A stretch of 51,198 bases of DNA from JARIHD01 sp964503715 (GTDB lineage Bacteria; Patescibacteriota; Saccharimonadia; Saccharimonadales; UBA4665). The stretch lies in NCBI GenBank assembly GCA_964503715.1, contig CAZDAD010000007.1:1-51198 (forward strand), written 5' to 3'. Below, one piece after another: positions 40,534 to 49,425 of the stretch. Both the position numbers and the translations under genes were made by a program. Below the pieces are notes generated by a model. It made no database searches and was not told the origin of the DNA. It saw nothing but the letters and a program-made list of their open reading frames with translations. Numbering within the stretch: the stretch's first letter is position 1; every line of letters begins with the position of its first letter.

Positions 40534-41021
40534 TTGAGGCTACTTTTTACGTATTTTTCACCACCTTCAAGTATGGTGGTGAGGGTGTACTGGGCGCAGG
40601 TGACTTTTGTATCTTCGCAAGCTAATCCATCAGAGGTAGTTGCATGGTACGCATAACATTGTTTTTGGGCTTCGCCAGAAAAAACAGGGTTGCCATTAGT
40701 CGTGCATTCTTTGACGGTGTTATTCCATTGAGGATCTCGTAAGTCCTTATCCTCAACGCCTTTTAGGTTAAGGGATCGCCACTTAGTGTTGTTTAGCTCG
40801 GCTAAACTAGGGTATTTAGTGGTCTGTGCGTAGTATGTTTCTAGCTGTCCTTTCAAGACATCCATGCTAGCCTGACGGGCATCGTTTCTTTCGGCTGACC
40901 GAACACTACTATAAGTCATGCCTACGATTGTCCCCAAAATACAAGCAATAACACCGACAATAAATAACTCAATCAACGTGAATCCTAGGTTATTGACCTT
41001 GCGCAAGCGTAATCTGTTCAT
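40530..41021 (-). CDS. type IV pilin-like protein
   Basis: A 163-aa prepilin. The prepilin peptidase site is G13-F14 in NLGFTLIELFIVGVIACILG, with Glu at position 5 of the mature protein, followed by the hydrophobic alpha-1 helix and KGQLETYYAQTTKYPSLAEL, typical of pilins and pseudopilins of the PilE/GspG group. Two pairs of cysteines in the C-terminal half could form disulphides. I start at ATG 41021, giving a short basic leader; a longer reading from 41105 would run into the upstream ATPase gene. It lies 13 bases after that gene, so pilin and ATPase form one unit. Confidence 0.85.
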   Translation of the reverse strand: MNRLRLRKVNNLGFTLIELFIVGVIACILGTIVGMTYSSVRSAERNDARQASMDVLKGQLETYYAQTTKYPSLAELNNTKWRSLNLKGVEDKDLRDPQWNNTVKECTTNGNPVFSGEAQKQCYAYHATTSDGLACEDTKVTCAQYTLTTILEGGEKYVKSSLN

Positions 41022-41034
41022 AGCCGTTATTATA

Positions 41035-42351
41035 TCACTGTTGATGGGTTGTTCGGATGACTTCGTCAAGTGAGGTGATACCTCTAAGCGCCTTGATGAG
41101 GCCATCGACAGCTAGAGGTACAAAATCTGTCTGTAGAGCGGCTGTGTGTAGCTTGGCGTGTGTTGTTCCGCTGTGAACCAGACTACGAATCTTATCATTA
41201 GGGACCAGAACCTCATTGAGTAGAAGCGCACCAGAGTATCCGGTATGTTCACAATGTGAGCAACCTTCTAGGCTAGGTGCCCATAATGTATTGATGGTAC
41301 TGGCTGTTGAGCCGAGTGGAACTCCGACCCCTAGGCCTGCATCTTGAGCCGTTTTCTCTATACTATTCAATCTTGCAATATCAGCTTGCTTGAGCCCAAA
41401 ACGCTTTTTGATATCTGAAATTTCTGCATCAGACGGCGTATAGGCTGAGCGACACTTAACGCATAGTTTGCGGACCAAGCGGTGGCCAATTACAGCTCTA
41501 ATTGCTGTGCTTAGGAGGACTGGCTCGTGCGTGAATGCTTGTACGTGTATTAACCCACTGACTGCATCGTTGGCAGTATTGCCAGCAATTACCAGGTGAC
41601 CGCTAGTCGCAGCTTCAACTATAGCCGCAGCCGTTGATCTGTCGGGAATATCACTAATCATTATGATATTAGGATCTTGCTTTAGGACTGCACTGATTGC
41701 CCGTGCAAAGTCGAGCCCATGTTCTGGCCTGACCTTAGTCTGGGATGCTCTCGGTATATGATATTCGATGGTTTTCTCAATTGTTGCAATGCTGTGGGCA
41801 GGATGGAGCAGCAACTTCAGCATGCTATGGCTTAGGGTCGTTCTGCCGTTTTTACGAGGGCCACACAGCAGTAATAGCCCGCCAGAGTGAGATAGCGCTT
41901 GTTCAACCATTTCTAGGTTTTTGCCCCAGAAGCCAATCTGCGCTAGTTCTGGCGGCTCGGCAAGCAGACGATTAATATGCAAAACAACTTTTTCACCACC
42001 TATGACAGGAAGGGTAGAAATGGCCAAGTCAACATTCTGGGCATCGACTCTAGTAGCTATATTACCTTCTTGGGGCATTGTCGTTAGACCATTATCTAGG
42101 TTAGCCATGACTTTGAGCTGTTCAATGACTACAGGCAGCGCTGACAGTGGCAGCTTGTGCACGCTGTGAAGATTACCACTTATACGGTATCTAATAGCTG
42201 CACTTCGGTCCTGGGGCTCAATATGTATATCAGTTGCACCCCGCGAATAGCCTTTTTCGATGAGCAATTTAATGGTATCCAGGACTTGCTCATCACTGAA
42301 CTTGTCGGCGCTCCCGAGTAGCTTCCCTAGTAGAGATTCTTTCACACCCAT
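41035..42351 (-). CDS. PilB/GspE-type ATPase with degenerate catalytic motifs
   Basis: A 439-aa member of the GspE/PilB secretion-ATPase family. N2-domain features (SRGATDIHIEPQD, IRYRISGNL) and a tetracysteine zinc site (CVKC and CSHC) are intact. The ATPase motifs are not: Walker A reads GPRKNGRTTL with Arg170 for the invariant Lys, the Walker B region reads MISDIPD instead of GEIRD, and the His box reads IAGNTAND instead of STLHTND. It may be a pseudoenzyme or a weak regulator in a hetero-oligomer. I chose ATG 42351 over 42441 because of a TTACAA-17-TATACT promoter between them. A pilin gene follows. Confidence 0.83.
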   Translation of the reverse strand: MGVKESLLGKLLGSADKFSDEQVLDTIKLLIEKGYSRGATDIHIEPQDRSAAIRYRISGNLHSVHKLPLSALPVVIEQLKVMANLDNGLTTMPQEGNIATRVDAQNVDLAISTLPVIGGEKVVLHINRLLAEPPELAQIGFWGKNLEMVEQALSHSGGLLLLCGPRKNGRTTLSHSMLKLLLHPAHSIATIEKTIEYHIPRASQTKVRPEHGLDFARAISAVLKQDPNIIMISDIPDRSTAAAIVEAATSGHLVIAGNTANDAVSGLIHVQAFTHEPVLLSTAIRAVIGHRLVRKLCVKCRSAYTPSDAEISDIKKRFGLKQADIARLNSIEKTAQDAGLGVGVPLGSTASTINTLWAPSLEGCSHCEHTGYSGALLLNEVLVPNDKIRSLVHSGTTHAKLHTAALQTDFVPLAVDGLIKALRGITSLDEVIRTTHQQ

Positions 42352-42360
42352 TCTGCATAT

Positions 42361-42389
42361 AGTATAGCCAAAAAGCTTATGTATTGTAA
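42361..42389 (-). promoter_or_regulatory. promoter of the PilB-like and pilin genes
   Basis: Minus strand TTACAA (42389-42384), 17 bases, TATACT (42366-42361), ending 9 bases before the ATG at 42351: near-leaderless. Confidence 0.6.
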
Positions 42390-42443
42390 GTATTGCAATG
42401 ATTGGCAAAGTATTATTTTCTACATGTCGCATAGGCAGCAAAC

Positions 42444-42452
42444 TGCTATAAT
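42444..42452 (+). promoter_or_regulatory. extended -10 of recA
   Basis: TGCTATAAT is a perfect extended -10. Unlike its leaderless relatives, it is followed by a leader of about 38 bases with AGGAGGG at 42479-42485. No LexA-box palindrome was seen. Confidence 0.7.
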
Positions 42453-42496
42453 GCTTAATAGAGATTGGTGGGGATAACAGGAGGGAATATATACTG

Positions 42497-43534
42497 ATGG
42501 CTGATAAGTCAAAACCACAAAAAACCGTTCAAGCAGAAGCTACCACTCAAGATGGAAAGACCAAGGCATTGGGGTTAGCTGTTGAGCAAATTGAGAAGCA
42601 GTTCGGCAAGGGCTCGATTATGAAGTTGGGCGAGGCTAGTGCTACAACACAGGTAGAAACCTTTTCAACGGGCAGTTTGTCCCTAGATATTGCACTCGGT
42701 GGCGGCTTGCCAAAGGGTCGCATAGTCGAAATTTACGGTCCAGAAAGCTCTGGTAAGACTACTTTAACTTTGCATGCAATAGCCGAAATCCAGAAAGCAG
42801 GCGGAACGGCGGCGTTTATTGACGCAGAACATGCCCTAGACCCAGCCTATGCCAAGAGGATTGGTGTCGATACCGATAATCTACTACTTAGCCAGCCCGA
42901 CAACGGCGAACAGGCTCTTGAAATTACTGAGACTTTGGTACGTAGTAATGCGGTTGATATTATCGTTGTCGACTCCGTTGCGGCACTTGTTCCGAGGGCT
43001 GAAATTGAGGGTGATATGGGCGATAGCTTACCGGGCCTACAGGCTCGTCTAATGAGCCAGGCACTTCGCAAGTTGACGGGTGTTATTAATCGCTCCAAGA
43101 CTACAGTAGTTTTCATTAATCAGATTCGTATGAAAATTGGCGTTATGTTTGGTAATCCAGAGACAACTACTGGAGGAAATGCCTTGAAGTTTTACGCTTC
43201 AGTGCGTATGGATATACGCCGTATCTCGCAAATCAAGCAGGGCGATGCCGTCATCGGTAACCGTACTCGTGTCAAGGTCGTCAAGAACAAGATTGCGCCA
43301 CCATTCCGTGAGGCAGAATTCGACATTATGTACAACGAAGGTATAAGTAGGTCAGGTGACATACTTGACTTAGCGGTCAATCGAAACATCGTTGATAAGT
43401 CTGGTGCATGGTTCAGCTACAATGGGGACAAAATAGCTCAAGGTCGTGAGGCTTCCAAGCTATTCTTGCAAGAAAACCCTAAGGTAATGGCTGAGATCGC
43501 AGCCAAAGTTCGTGAGGCGGCTAAAGCCGAGTAG
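42497..43534 (+). CDS. recA: recombinase RecA
   Basis: The 345-aa strand-exchange ATPase of homologous recombination and SOS signalling. Walker A GPESSGKTT is at residues 81-89; VEQIEKQFGKGSIMKLG, FIDAEHALDPAYAKRIGVD and the loop 2 region GVMFGNPETTTGGNALKFY are all present. The N-terminal about 20 residues are a Lys/Gln-rich extension. It has an ordinary leader with a strong Shine-Dalgarno, and the 43537 gene begins two bases after its stop. recX lies two genes on. Confidence 0.98.
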   Translation: MADKSKPQKTVQAEATTQDGKTKALGLAVEQIEKQFGKGSIMKLGEASATTQVETFSTGSLSLDIALGGGLPKGRIVEIYGPESSGKTTLTLHAIAEIQKAGGTAAFIDAEHALDPAYAKRIGVDTDNLLLSQPDNGEQALEITETLVRSNAVDIIVVDSVAALVPRAEIEGDMGDSLPGLQARLMSQALRKLTGVINRSKTTVVFINQIRMKIGVMFGNPETTTGGNALKFYASVRMDIRRISQIKQGDAVIGNRTRVKVVKNKIAPPFREAEFDIMYNEGISRSGDILDLAVNRNIVDKSGAWFSYNGDKIAQGREASKLFLQENPKVMAEIAAKVREAAKAE

Positions 43535-43536
43535 AC

Positions 43537-44013
43537 ATGACTGCCGCAAACCATATGCTGACTGGGGCTGTTATTGCTGTAGCTGCTAGAGACCCTTGGG
43601 TTATAGTACCCGCTTCGATAGCATCACACTTTGTTCTTGATGCAATACCCCATTTTGGTGTTTATTCGCATGACGACATGAAACGCAACAGAGACCCGCT
43701 CTTTCAACTAATATTGTCAATCGATGTGCTACTAAGCCTTGCATTGCTAGTACTTTTACCGAGTGCTCTGAGTAGCGTTATGTCGTGGAAACTAGTTATA
43801 TTGGGTATGCTATGCGCATTTTTACCTGATGTCGTATGGGTAAAAGGGTTCGTTAAGCAGTCTGTACATGGTATTGAGGCACAAATGCAACACTGGTTCG
43901 TACTTTTTCATAAGCGAATTCAGTGGTTCGAGAAACCTCTCGGCATATTCGTAGAGGTAGTCTGGTTTTTCTCTGCTAGCTTGGTACTGACCCTACTAGC
44001 TGCAAGCATATGA
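43537..44013 (+). CDS. small polytopic membrane protein, YdjM-like
   Basis: A 158-aa membrane protein with about four hydrophobic segments. The early part MTAANHMLTGAVIAVAA followed by ASHFVLDAIPHFGVY has the spaced histidines and Asp seen in the YdjM/DUF457 inner-membrane hydrolase-like group (H-x-G near the start and H-xx-LDxxPH). The resemblance is by pattern only. It sits between recA and recX with overlaps, so it is part of the recA operon. Function unknown. Confidence 0.72.
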   Translation: MTAANHMLTGAVIAVAARDPWVIVPASIASHFVLDAIPHFGVYSHDDMKRNRDPLFQLILSIDVLLSLALLVLLPSALSSVMSWKLVILGMLCAFLPDVVWVKGFVKQSVHGIEAQMQHWFVLFHKRIQWFEKPLGIFVEVVWFFSASLVLTLLAASI

Positions 44014-44606
44014 GAGTAACGAACATAAAGCAGCAGGTCGCAAGACCCAATCGCTACTCCGTCTTCATTGACGGTATATACACATTTAGTCTGAGCGATA
44101 GCGCATTATTAGGCACAGGATTGTATGTAGGGCGTGAGCTTAGTGATAGTGAGCTTAGGGATTGCAAAAAAACTGCGGCTTCGGATGCGAGTTTTTCGGC
44201 AGTTTTGCGTTATGTTGCCCAGCGTCCGCATAGTAGATGGGAAGTAGAGCAATATCTAAAGCGCAAGAAACAGTCCGTTAACGAGATAGATTCAACCCTG
44301 TCTAAGCTAGAGTCACTGGGCTTAGTTAATGACCGTGATTTTGCTCAATCATGGGTAGCCCAGCGCCGCTTGCTTAAGTCTGTCGGCCGTCAACACATAT
44401 ACTTGGAACTTCGACAAAAGAGAGTAAGTGAGGAGATTATCGCTGAAGTTTTGGACGAGGATGAAACTGATGACCGAGTTGTTATCAGGAAGCTCGTCCA
44501 GAAAAAGGGGAGCCAATACAACGACAAACAAAAAATGATGGCCTATCTGGCACGCCGTGGTTTCAAATACGACGATATAAAAGCAGTACTTGAGGATACT
44601 GAGTAG
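44010..44606 (+). CDS. recX: regulatory protein RecX
   Basis: A 198-aa helical protein that limits RecA filament growth. Three tandem three-helix repeats are visible: FSAVLRYVAQRPHSRWEVEQYLKRK, KLESLGLVNDRDFAQSWVAQR and LVQKKGSQYNDKQKMMAYLARRGF. The N-terminal 45 residues form the variable beta region (YSVFIDGIYTFSLSDSAL). Overlaps the previous gene by ATGA. Co-transcription with recA is the usual arrangement. Confidence 0.92.
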   Translation: MRVTNIKQQVARPNRYSVFIDGIYTFSLSDSALLGTGLYVGRELSDSELRDCKKTAASDASFSAVLRYVAQRPHSRWEVEQYLKRKKQSVNEIDSTLSKLESLGLVNDRDFAQSWVAQRRLLKSVGRQHIYLELRQKRVSEEIIAEVLDEDETDDRVVIRKLVQKKGSQYNDKQKMMAYLARRGFKYDDIKAVLEDTE

Positions 44607-44635
44607 GATTCGTACGGAGGACTATGACTTTGTGT

Positions 44636-45178
44636 TTAGGCGGGTGCACCTAGGGCCGCTGTGGCTCGAGTGTGAGAATCCTGTACGTATATTCGAGTGT
44701 CGCTGACGCCTACAATCTGACTTCTGTCTATACTTAGGCCACCACCAGTAAAGCTTTTCAGCATCGATTGATTGACGTAGAGTTTTTGGATTAGCATTGT
44801 ATCTATGTCGATAGCCACATCACTGATTTTGCCCAAGCGTTGTTTGCTTTCGGTATATACAGGCTTGCCGATTATCTTGAAGCCTATTTCAAGCACCGAC
44901 TTAAGCCTAACTAGTTCGTCTGGTGGAGTTAACGCATCGTGATCATCAACCACTAAGCCTTCTGGAATAATATCTCTTATATCTTGAGATAGAAGTATGA
45001 CAGTTTTTTTCTTATCGAACTCGTCCTGACAGTAAAAGCCTTCAATCTTGAGATTGGAGGGGTTGATAATCAGTTCAAGTACACGAGCAATACGACCACC
45101 GGTACGTAGACTCAATACAAATTTTGATCCTAAACTCTGGCTGAGCTGCAACATATAACCATTAGTAGTATAACCCAT
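44636..45178 (-). CDS. PRC-barrel domain protein
   Basis: A 180-aa protein with two PRC-barrel-like halves: about residues 10-85 (GSKFVLSLRTGGRIARVLELIINPSNLKIEGFYC) and about 88-165 (IGFKIIGKPVYTESKQRLGKISDVAIDIDT). PRC barrels occur in RimM, photosynthetic reaction centres and small sporulation or stress proteins, and usually bind other macromolecules. No membrane helix or signal is seen. A single minus-strand gene between recX and the lamin-tail gene; promoter not clear. Confidence 0.8.
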   Translation of the reverse strand: MGYTTNGYMLQLSQSLGSKFVLSLRTGGRIARVLELIINPSNLKIEGFYCQDEFDKKKTVILLSQDIRDIIPEGLVVDDHDALTPPDELVRLKSVLEIGFKIIGKPVYTESKQRLGKISDVAIDIDTMLIQKLYVNQSMLKSFTGGGLSIDRSQIVGVSDTRIYVQDSHTRATAALGAPA

Positions 45179-45238
45179 GTATTTTTATCAAAAAAGTATT
45201 TGAGCTTGCGGGTAACTGTGCTTACTATGCTGCTCACC

Positions 45239-46924
45239 ATGAGAAAGACAATATATTATATTCAATCCACAACAATACTAAGTGCTTTAATAATTGCACT
45301 GTTGCCATCGGGCATAGTGCGGGCGGCTGAGCAGGTCACGAGACCGTCATCAAGGATACTTATAACAGAGATTCAGACAGGTGCAGCAAGCGCTGGTGAT
45401 GAATTCATAGAGCTATACAATCCATCCTCGGTACCTGTCAATATTACTGGCTGGCAGCTGCGCTACCTTAACGCTAGTACGTCTGGACTCTCGACCTCTT
45501 TAGTCTCTGAGATAAAAAATCCCGATGCTAGCCAGGTTATTTTGATGCCCGCCTCATACTTTGTATTACATACTGCCACCGTCCCTGTGAATAGTGCGGC
45601 AATAGGACAGATTTATAGTGCCAAATTGTCCAACGCCGACAAAACCGTTGCGTTGTTTGCGCCTAACATATCTACCTGCAATCTTGAGCCGTATGATTCT
45701 GTCGGGTGGGGCAGCACACTCGGTGGTGAGAACGGTGCGTTGTCTACCGAACAGTTACATACAAATACCACTTCGGGTCGACACATCCAGCGCTACAGGG
45801 GTAATTTAGAACCTTACGTTGATACGAACGTTAACAGTTTAGATTATGCTATTAGACTTGTGACGCCTCGTAATGACTCGATGTCATTGTCAACGGATTC
45901 TACGCCTGGTAGCTACAATGAGTCGCCGACTCTTAGCGTTGAGTTAGAGAACCAGTATGGTCCAGTAAACTTTGATTTAGAGCCAGTTAATATATCTGGA
46001 TGTGCCTTGTCTAGTTCACTTGATAATTCTGATAATATACTTGGCTTAGGTGGGACTGTTATGGAACCTGAGGGGCTACAAGACATAAATGGCAGCTCTA
46101 ACAACAGTCAGGCTAATATTGCTGCTCCAGATAGCAATTCTGCAATACAACCTCAGACTAGCAATAACACCTATGGTGTGGTTCCTCCTTCTGGTCAGTA
46201 TGAGACAATTTTGTTGCCACCATCAATATCCGAATTGCTGCCCGATCCTGAGCCTCCCCTAACAGATGCAGATAATGAATTTATCGAACTCTATAACCCA
46301 AATGACTCAATTCTTAACTTAGAAAACTACTCGCTTCGAGTTGGCACGTCTAGGACATATACGTTTGGGAGTGGTGATAGCATTGGCCCAAAATCATTTA
46401 TGGCTCTCGAGTCTAGCAGGAGCGGTCTTGCGCTGTCCAATAGCGGCAGTACGGTCGCATTATTTGGCCCTGATGGTATTCAAATTGGTGATACTGTTAG
46501 TTATCCCGCGGCCAAAACTGGCCAGTCCTGGTCTTGTATCGATGGAATCTGGCAGTGGACATCGCTCAGCACTTTTGGGACCAAAAATGCCCCTACACCA
46601 GCTGTAGTATTGGCATCAATGGCTCTGCCCAAGGTGACTAGGGTGACCAAAGCCAAAAAGAAAACAACAAAAATCACAAAGTCTGTCTCTAAGACTAAGC
46701 CAAAGGCGAGCAGCAAAGCAAAGAAGTCTACCAGTGCATCGACCAAACTGAAAGATACCGCCAAGTCGACTCTTGCAGTCGCGCCAGCCTCTAGCCGCCA
46801 GCCCATGCATACTGGTGTGCTTGCCCTAGTCGGTGGTTTCGCGCTACTATACGGAGCATATGAGTACAGAGGTGACCTTGCAAATAGAATCCGCAAGTTC
46901 CGAAAGAACCGAAGCAATAGCTGA
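45239..46924 (+). CDS. secreted protein with two lamin-tail domains
   Basis: A 561-aa surface protein. A signal peptide (TTILSALIIALLPSGIVRA) precedes a first lamin-tail domain (ILITEIQTGAASAGDEFIEL, about residues 35-190), a disordered Asn/Ser-rich linker, a second lamin-tail domain (PSISELLPDPEPPL then DNEFIELYNPND, about 335-460), a very basic Lys/Thr/Ser-rich stretch (about 470-515), and a C-terminal membrane helix (GVLALVGGFALLYGAY) with an Arg/Lys tail. Lamin-tail domains often accompany extracellular nucleases; the basic segment could bind DNA or wall polymer. ATG 45239 is preferred over upstream starts because it gives a standard signal peptide. Its end overlaps tsaE by 65 bases. Confidence 0.82.
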   Translation: MRKTIYYIQSTTILSALIIALLPSGIVRAAEQVTRPSSRILITEIQTGAASAGDEFIELYNPSSVPVNITGWQLRYLNASTSGLSTSLVSEIKNPDASQVILMPASYFVLHTATVPVNSAAIGQIYSAKLSNADKTVALFAPNISTCNLEPYDSVGWGSTLGGENGALSTEQLHTNTTSGRHIQRYRGNLEPYVDTNVNSLDYAIRLVTPRNDSMSLSTDSTPGSYNESPTLSVELENQYGPVNFDLEPVNISGCALSSSLDNSDNILGLGGTVMEPEGLQDINGSSNNSQANIAAPDSNSAIQPQTSNNTYGVVPPSGQYETILLPPSISELLPDPEPPLTDADNEFIELYNPNDSILNLENYSLRVGTSRTYTFGSGDSIGPKSFMALESSRSGLALSNSGSTVALFGPDGIQIGDTVSYPAAKTGQSWSCIDGIWQWTSLSTFGTKNAPTPAVVLASMALPKVTRVTKAKKKTTKITKSVSKTKPKASSKAKKSTSASTKLKDTAKSTLAVAPASSRQPMHTGVLALVGGFALLYGAYEYRGDLANRIRKFRKNRSNS

Positions 46925-47327
46925 ATCTATAGGTAGGCGACTTAAGGGTGGCGAATTCATTGAGCTGTCCAGCGATTTGGGTGGAGGTAAGACTACTTTC
47001 ACCAGAGGCCTAGCTCGTGGTGCGGGTAGTACTGACCACGTTTCGAGCCCGACCTTCACAATTAGCCAGATCTACAAAGCACCAGAGTTTGACATCCATC
47101 ATTTTGACTTCTACAGGTTATCTGAGGCGGGCATAATACAAGATGAACTCTTTGAGTTAATTGATAATCCGAAAATTGTCATTGCAGTAGAGTGGTCGGA
47201 CGTAGTGCGCAGTGTATTACCTGAAGATACTATACACATAACTATTGCCCAAAAACCTGAAGGCGGCCGTACTATATCCATTGTGTGCCCCGTAAGTACG
47301 TCTTACCTTGTTAGGGGGTTAAAATGA
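46860..47327 (+). CDS. tsaE: tRNA threonylcarbamoyladenosine biosynthesis ATPase TsaE
   Basis: A 155-aa P-loop protein needed for t6A37 formation. Walker A is DLGGGKTT (Gly in place of the usual Ala), with SSPTFTISQIY, HHFDFYRL and VAVEWSDVV, all signature TsaE segments. ATG 46860 fits the family N-terminus, so the gene begins 65 bases inside the lamin-tail gene in another frame. Its TGA overlaps the tsaB ATG (ATGA). Confidence 0.93.
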   Translation: MSTEVTLQIESASSERTEAIAESIGRRLKGGEFIELSSDLGGGKTTFTRGLARGAGSTDHVSSPTFTISQIYKAPEFDIHHFDFYRLSEAGIIQDELFELIDNPKIVIAVEWSDVVRSVLPEDTIHITIAQKPEGGRTISIVCPVSTSYLVRGLK

Positions 47328-47713
47328 TATTGGCTATCAGAACCGATCAGCCAGAAGCCGTTGTTTCGCTATTCGAAGATGGCGAAAAAGTGCTGTGCCA
47401 TAGTTGGATGGCTCACAGGGAACTCTCTAATACGCTGCTTTCTGTTATTAAAAACCTGTTAGATGAAGCTGGTGGAGATTTCGACAGAGTAGATGGAATT
47501 GTGGTTTTTAGGGGGCCTGGCAGCTTTACTGGACTCAGAATCGGCATAGCAACAGCCAACGCCCTAGCTGATGGCCTGAATAAGCCGATTGTTGGCGAGA
47601 CGGGAGATAAATGGGACCTAATTGGTGTTGAGCGTCTAAAAAATAGCTCAAACGATAAGATCGTTATACCCGAGTACGGTGCCGATCCACACATCACTGT
47701 TCAGAAGAAGTAA
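47324..47713 (+). CDS. tsaB: TsaB-like protein, N-terminal lobe only
   Basis: A 129-aa protein matching the first ASKHA lobe of TsaB: MILAIRTDQPEAVVSL, ELSNTLLSVIKNLLDEAG, and VVFRGPGSFTGLRIGIATANALAD. Typical TsaB is about 230 aa, so the second lobe is missing. TsaB scaffolds TsaD for t6A synthesis, mainly through the first lobe and its helix, so a short form may still work. The last 25 residues are unlike the family. Directly coupled to tsaE; tsaD is not in the window. Confidence 0.85.
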   Translation: MILAIRTDQPEAVVSLFEDGEKVLCHSWMAHRELSNTLLSVIKNLLDEAGGDFDRVDGIVVFRGPGSFTGLRIGIATANALADGLNKPIVGETGDKWDLIGVERLKNSSNDKIVIPEYGADPHITVQKK

Positions 47714-47730
47714 ATAAAAATATTGTCTAA

Positions 47731-47760
47731 TTGACCATATTTGTATATTCAGCGTATAGT
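47731..47760 (+). promoter_or_regulatory. promoter of rny
   Basis: TTGACC (47731-47736), 18 bases, TATAGT (47755-47760). This gives a leader of about 130 bases before rny, the longest in the window, with a small GGCA/TGCC hairpin near its 5' end and AAAGGA before the ATG. Confidence 0.65.
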
Positions 47761-47896
47761 TTTAGTAGGCACATTTGATGCCACATACTGTTAACTTATT
47801 ACAAACTACACATTTTTGATTTTCAGATTGTTCAGCGACTAGGGAAGTGATAGCGATTGTCAAAGGGCACTCTGTATCTAGAGAAAGGATATAGAT

Positions 47897-49414
47897 ATGG
47901 ATCCAATTACCATAGTGCTTGCTGTGGTTGGCGGTGCTGCTGTTGGCTTTGGCGCCGAGACGGCAATTACAAAGCGTAAACTAGGCTCAGTGCAGAGTCA
48001 GGCCGCCAAAGAGCTAGCTAAGTCGCAGAAAGAAGCAGGCAAGGTGCTCGATGAAGCCCGTGAGGAAGCCGCTAAAATTGCTGATGAAGCCCGCAAGGAC
48101 GAGCAGACTTGCCGTCGTGAACTTAAAGACATTGAACAACGTCTAGTAAGCCGTGAAGAGACATTAGACAAAAAACTGGATGACCTAGATAAGCGTAGTG
48201 AGCGACTTCGTAAGGGAGAGGCTGAAGTCGAAGAACTCAAGGAAGAAATTCGGGCCATCAGAGAGAAACAACAGGATAAACTCGAGAAAGTCGCTAAACT
48301 TTCGCGTTCTGACGCCGCTGACAAACTAATGCAAATGACTGAGCGAGACATCCGTAATGATCTAACTGGTCTTGTGGCAAAGCTCCAGAACGAAGCCAGA
48401 GAACAGGCTGAGGAGCAGGCTGCACTAATCATCGCAACAGCAATGGAGCGTATGGCCAGCGAAGTCACTGCCGAGCGTACTGTTACAAGTATCAAACTCG
48501 AAGATGAGGAAATGAAAGGCCGTATTATCGGTAAAGAAGGCCGTAATATTCAGGCCCTCCAGAAGGCCACTGGTGTCGACATCATGGTTGACGATACCCC
48601 AGGTTACGTAGTGCTATCTAGTTTTGACCCAGTTCGTCGTGAGGTTGCTCGTCAGGCTCTGGAAATGCTCATGAAAGACGGCCGCATTCACCCAGGTCGT
48701 ATTGAAGAAGTTGTAGCTAAGGCACAGAAGAATGTCGAAAAAGAAGTTGTACGCGCTGGTGAAGATGCGGCTAGGGAAGTCGGAGTACTCGGTATTCCAA
48801 AGGAACTGCTGCACTTGCTTGGTGAGCTAAAGTACCGTACTAGCTACGGCCAGAATGTTCTCAAGCATTCAACCGAGATGACCCACTTGGCAGGCATGAT
48901 TGCCGAGGAGCTAGGCGCCAATGTCAAAGTAACCAAGTATGCGACTTTGATGCATGATATGGGTAAGGCTCTTACTCATAAAATTGAAGGCAAACACCAC
49001 CATATCAGTGGCGAAATGCTACGCAAATATGGTGCTCCAGAAGCAGTAGCATTAGCTGCTGAGCAGCATCACGATGATGTTGAGGCGACTAGTGTTGAGG
49101 CCCTAATCGTTCGTGTTGTTGACGCTATGAGCGCTGCTCGTCCAGGCGCCCGTAATATATCTGCCGAAAACTTTGTGGAGCGCATGAAGGAGCTAGAAAA
49201 TGTAGCCCTCGGTTTTGGCGGCATCGAGAAGGCCTACGCCATCTCTGCAGGCCGTGAGGTGCGTGTATTTGTAAAACCTCAGTCTATTGATGATCTTGCA
49301 GCCATTAAGCTTGCTCGTGATATTGCTACGAAGATTGAATCGACTATGCAGTATCCAGGCACAATCAAGGTAAATGTAATTCGCGAAACTCGTGCGATTG
49401 AGTTTGCTAAGTAG
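47897..49414 (+). CDS. rny: ribonuclease Y
   Basis: The membrane-anchored endoribonuclease that starts mRNA decay, 505 aa. A short N-terminal membrane helix (ITIVLAVVGGAAVGFGAE) is followed by a long charged coiled coil (about 30-165), a KH domain (KGRIIGKEGRNIQALQKATGVDI), and the HD domain with LMHDMGKALTH and HHDDVEATS. A long leader may allow feedback control by its own activity. The HAD gene follows 11 bases on and ymdB three genes on. Confidence 0.95.
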   Translation: MDPITIVLAVVGGAAVGFGAETAITKRKLGSVQSQAAKELAKSQKEAGKVLDEAREEAAKIADEARKDEQTCRRELKDIEQRLVSREETLDKKLDDLDKRSERLRKGEAEVEELKEEIRAIREKQQDKLEKVAKLSRSDAADKLMQMTERDIRNDLTGLVAKLQNEAREQAEEQAALIIATAMERMASEVTAERTVTSIKLEDEEMKGRIIGKEGRNIQALQKATGVDIMVDDTPGYVVLSSFDPVRREVARQALEMLMKDGRIHPGRIEEVVAKAQKNVEKEVVRAGEDAAREVGVLGIPKELLHLLGELKYRTSYGQNVLKHSTEMTHLAGMIAEELGANVKVTKYATLMHDMGKALTHKIEGKHHHISGEMLRKYGAPEAVALAAEQHHDDVEATSVEALIVRVVDAMSAARPGARNISAENFVERMKELENVALGFGGIEKAYAISAGREVRVFVKPQSIDDLAAIKLARDIATKIESTMQYPGTIKVNVIRETRAIEFAK

Positions 49415-49425
49415 TAGGTGAGGGA

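Noticed and set aside
47768..47782. Riboswitch in the rny leader
   Set aside because: Only a 4-bp GGCA/TGCC stem is visible and no known riboswitch core; described as a long leader only.
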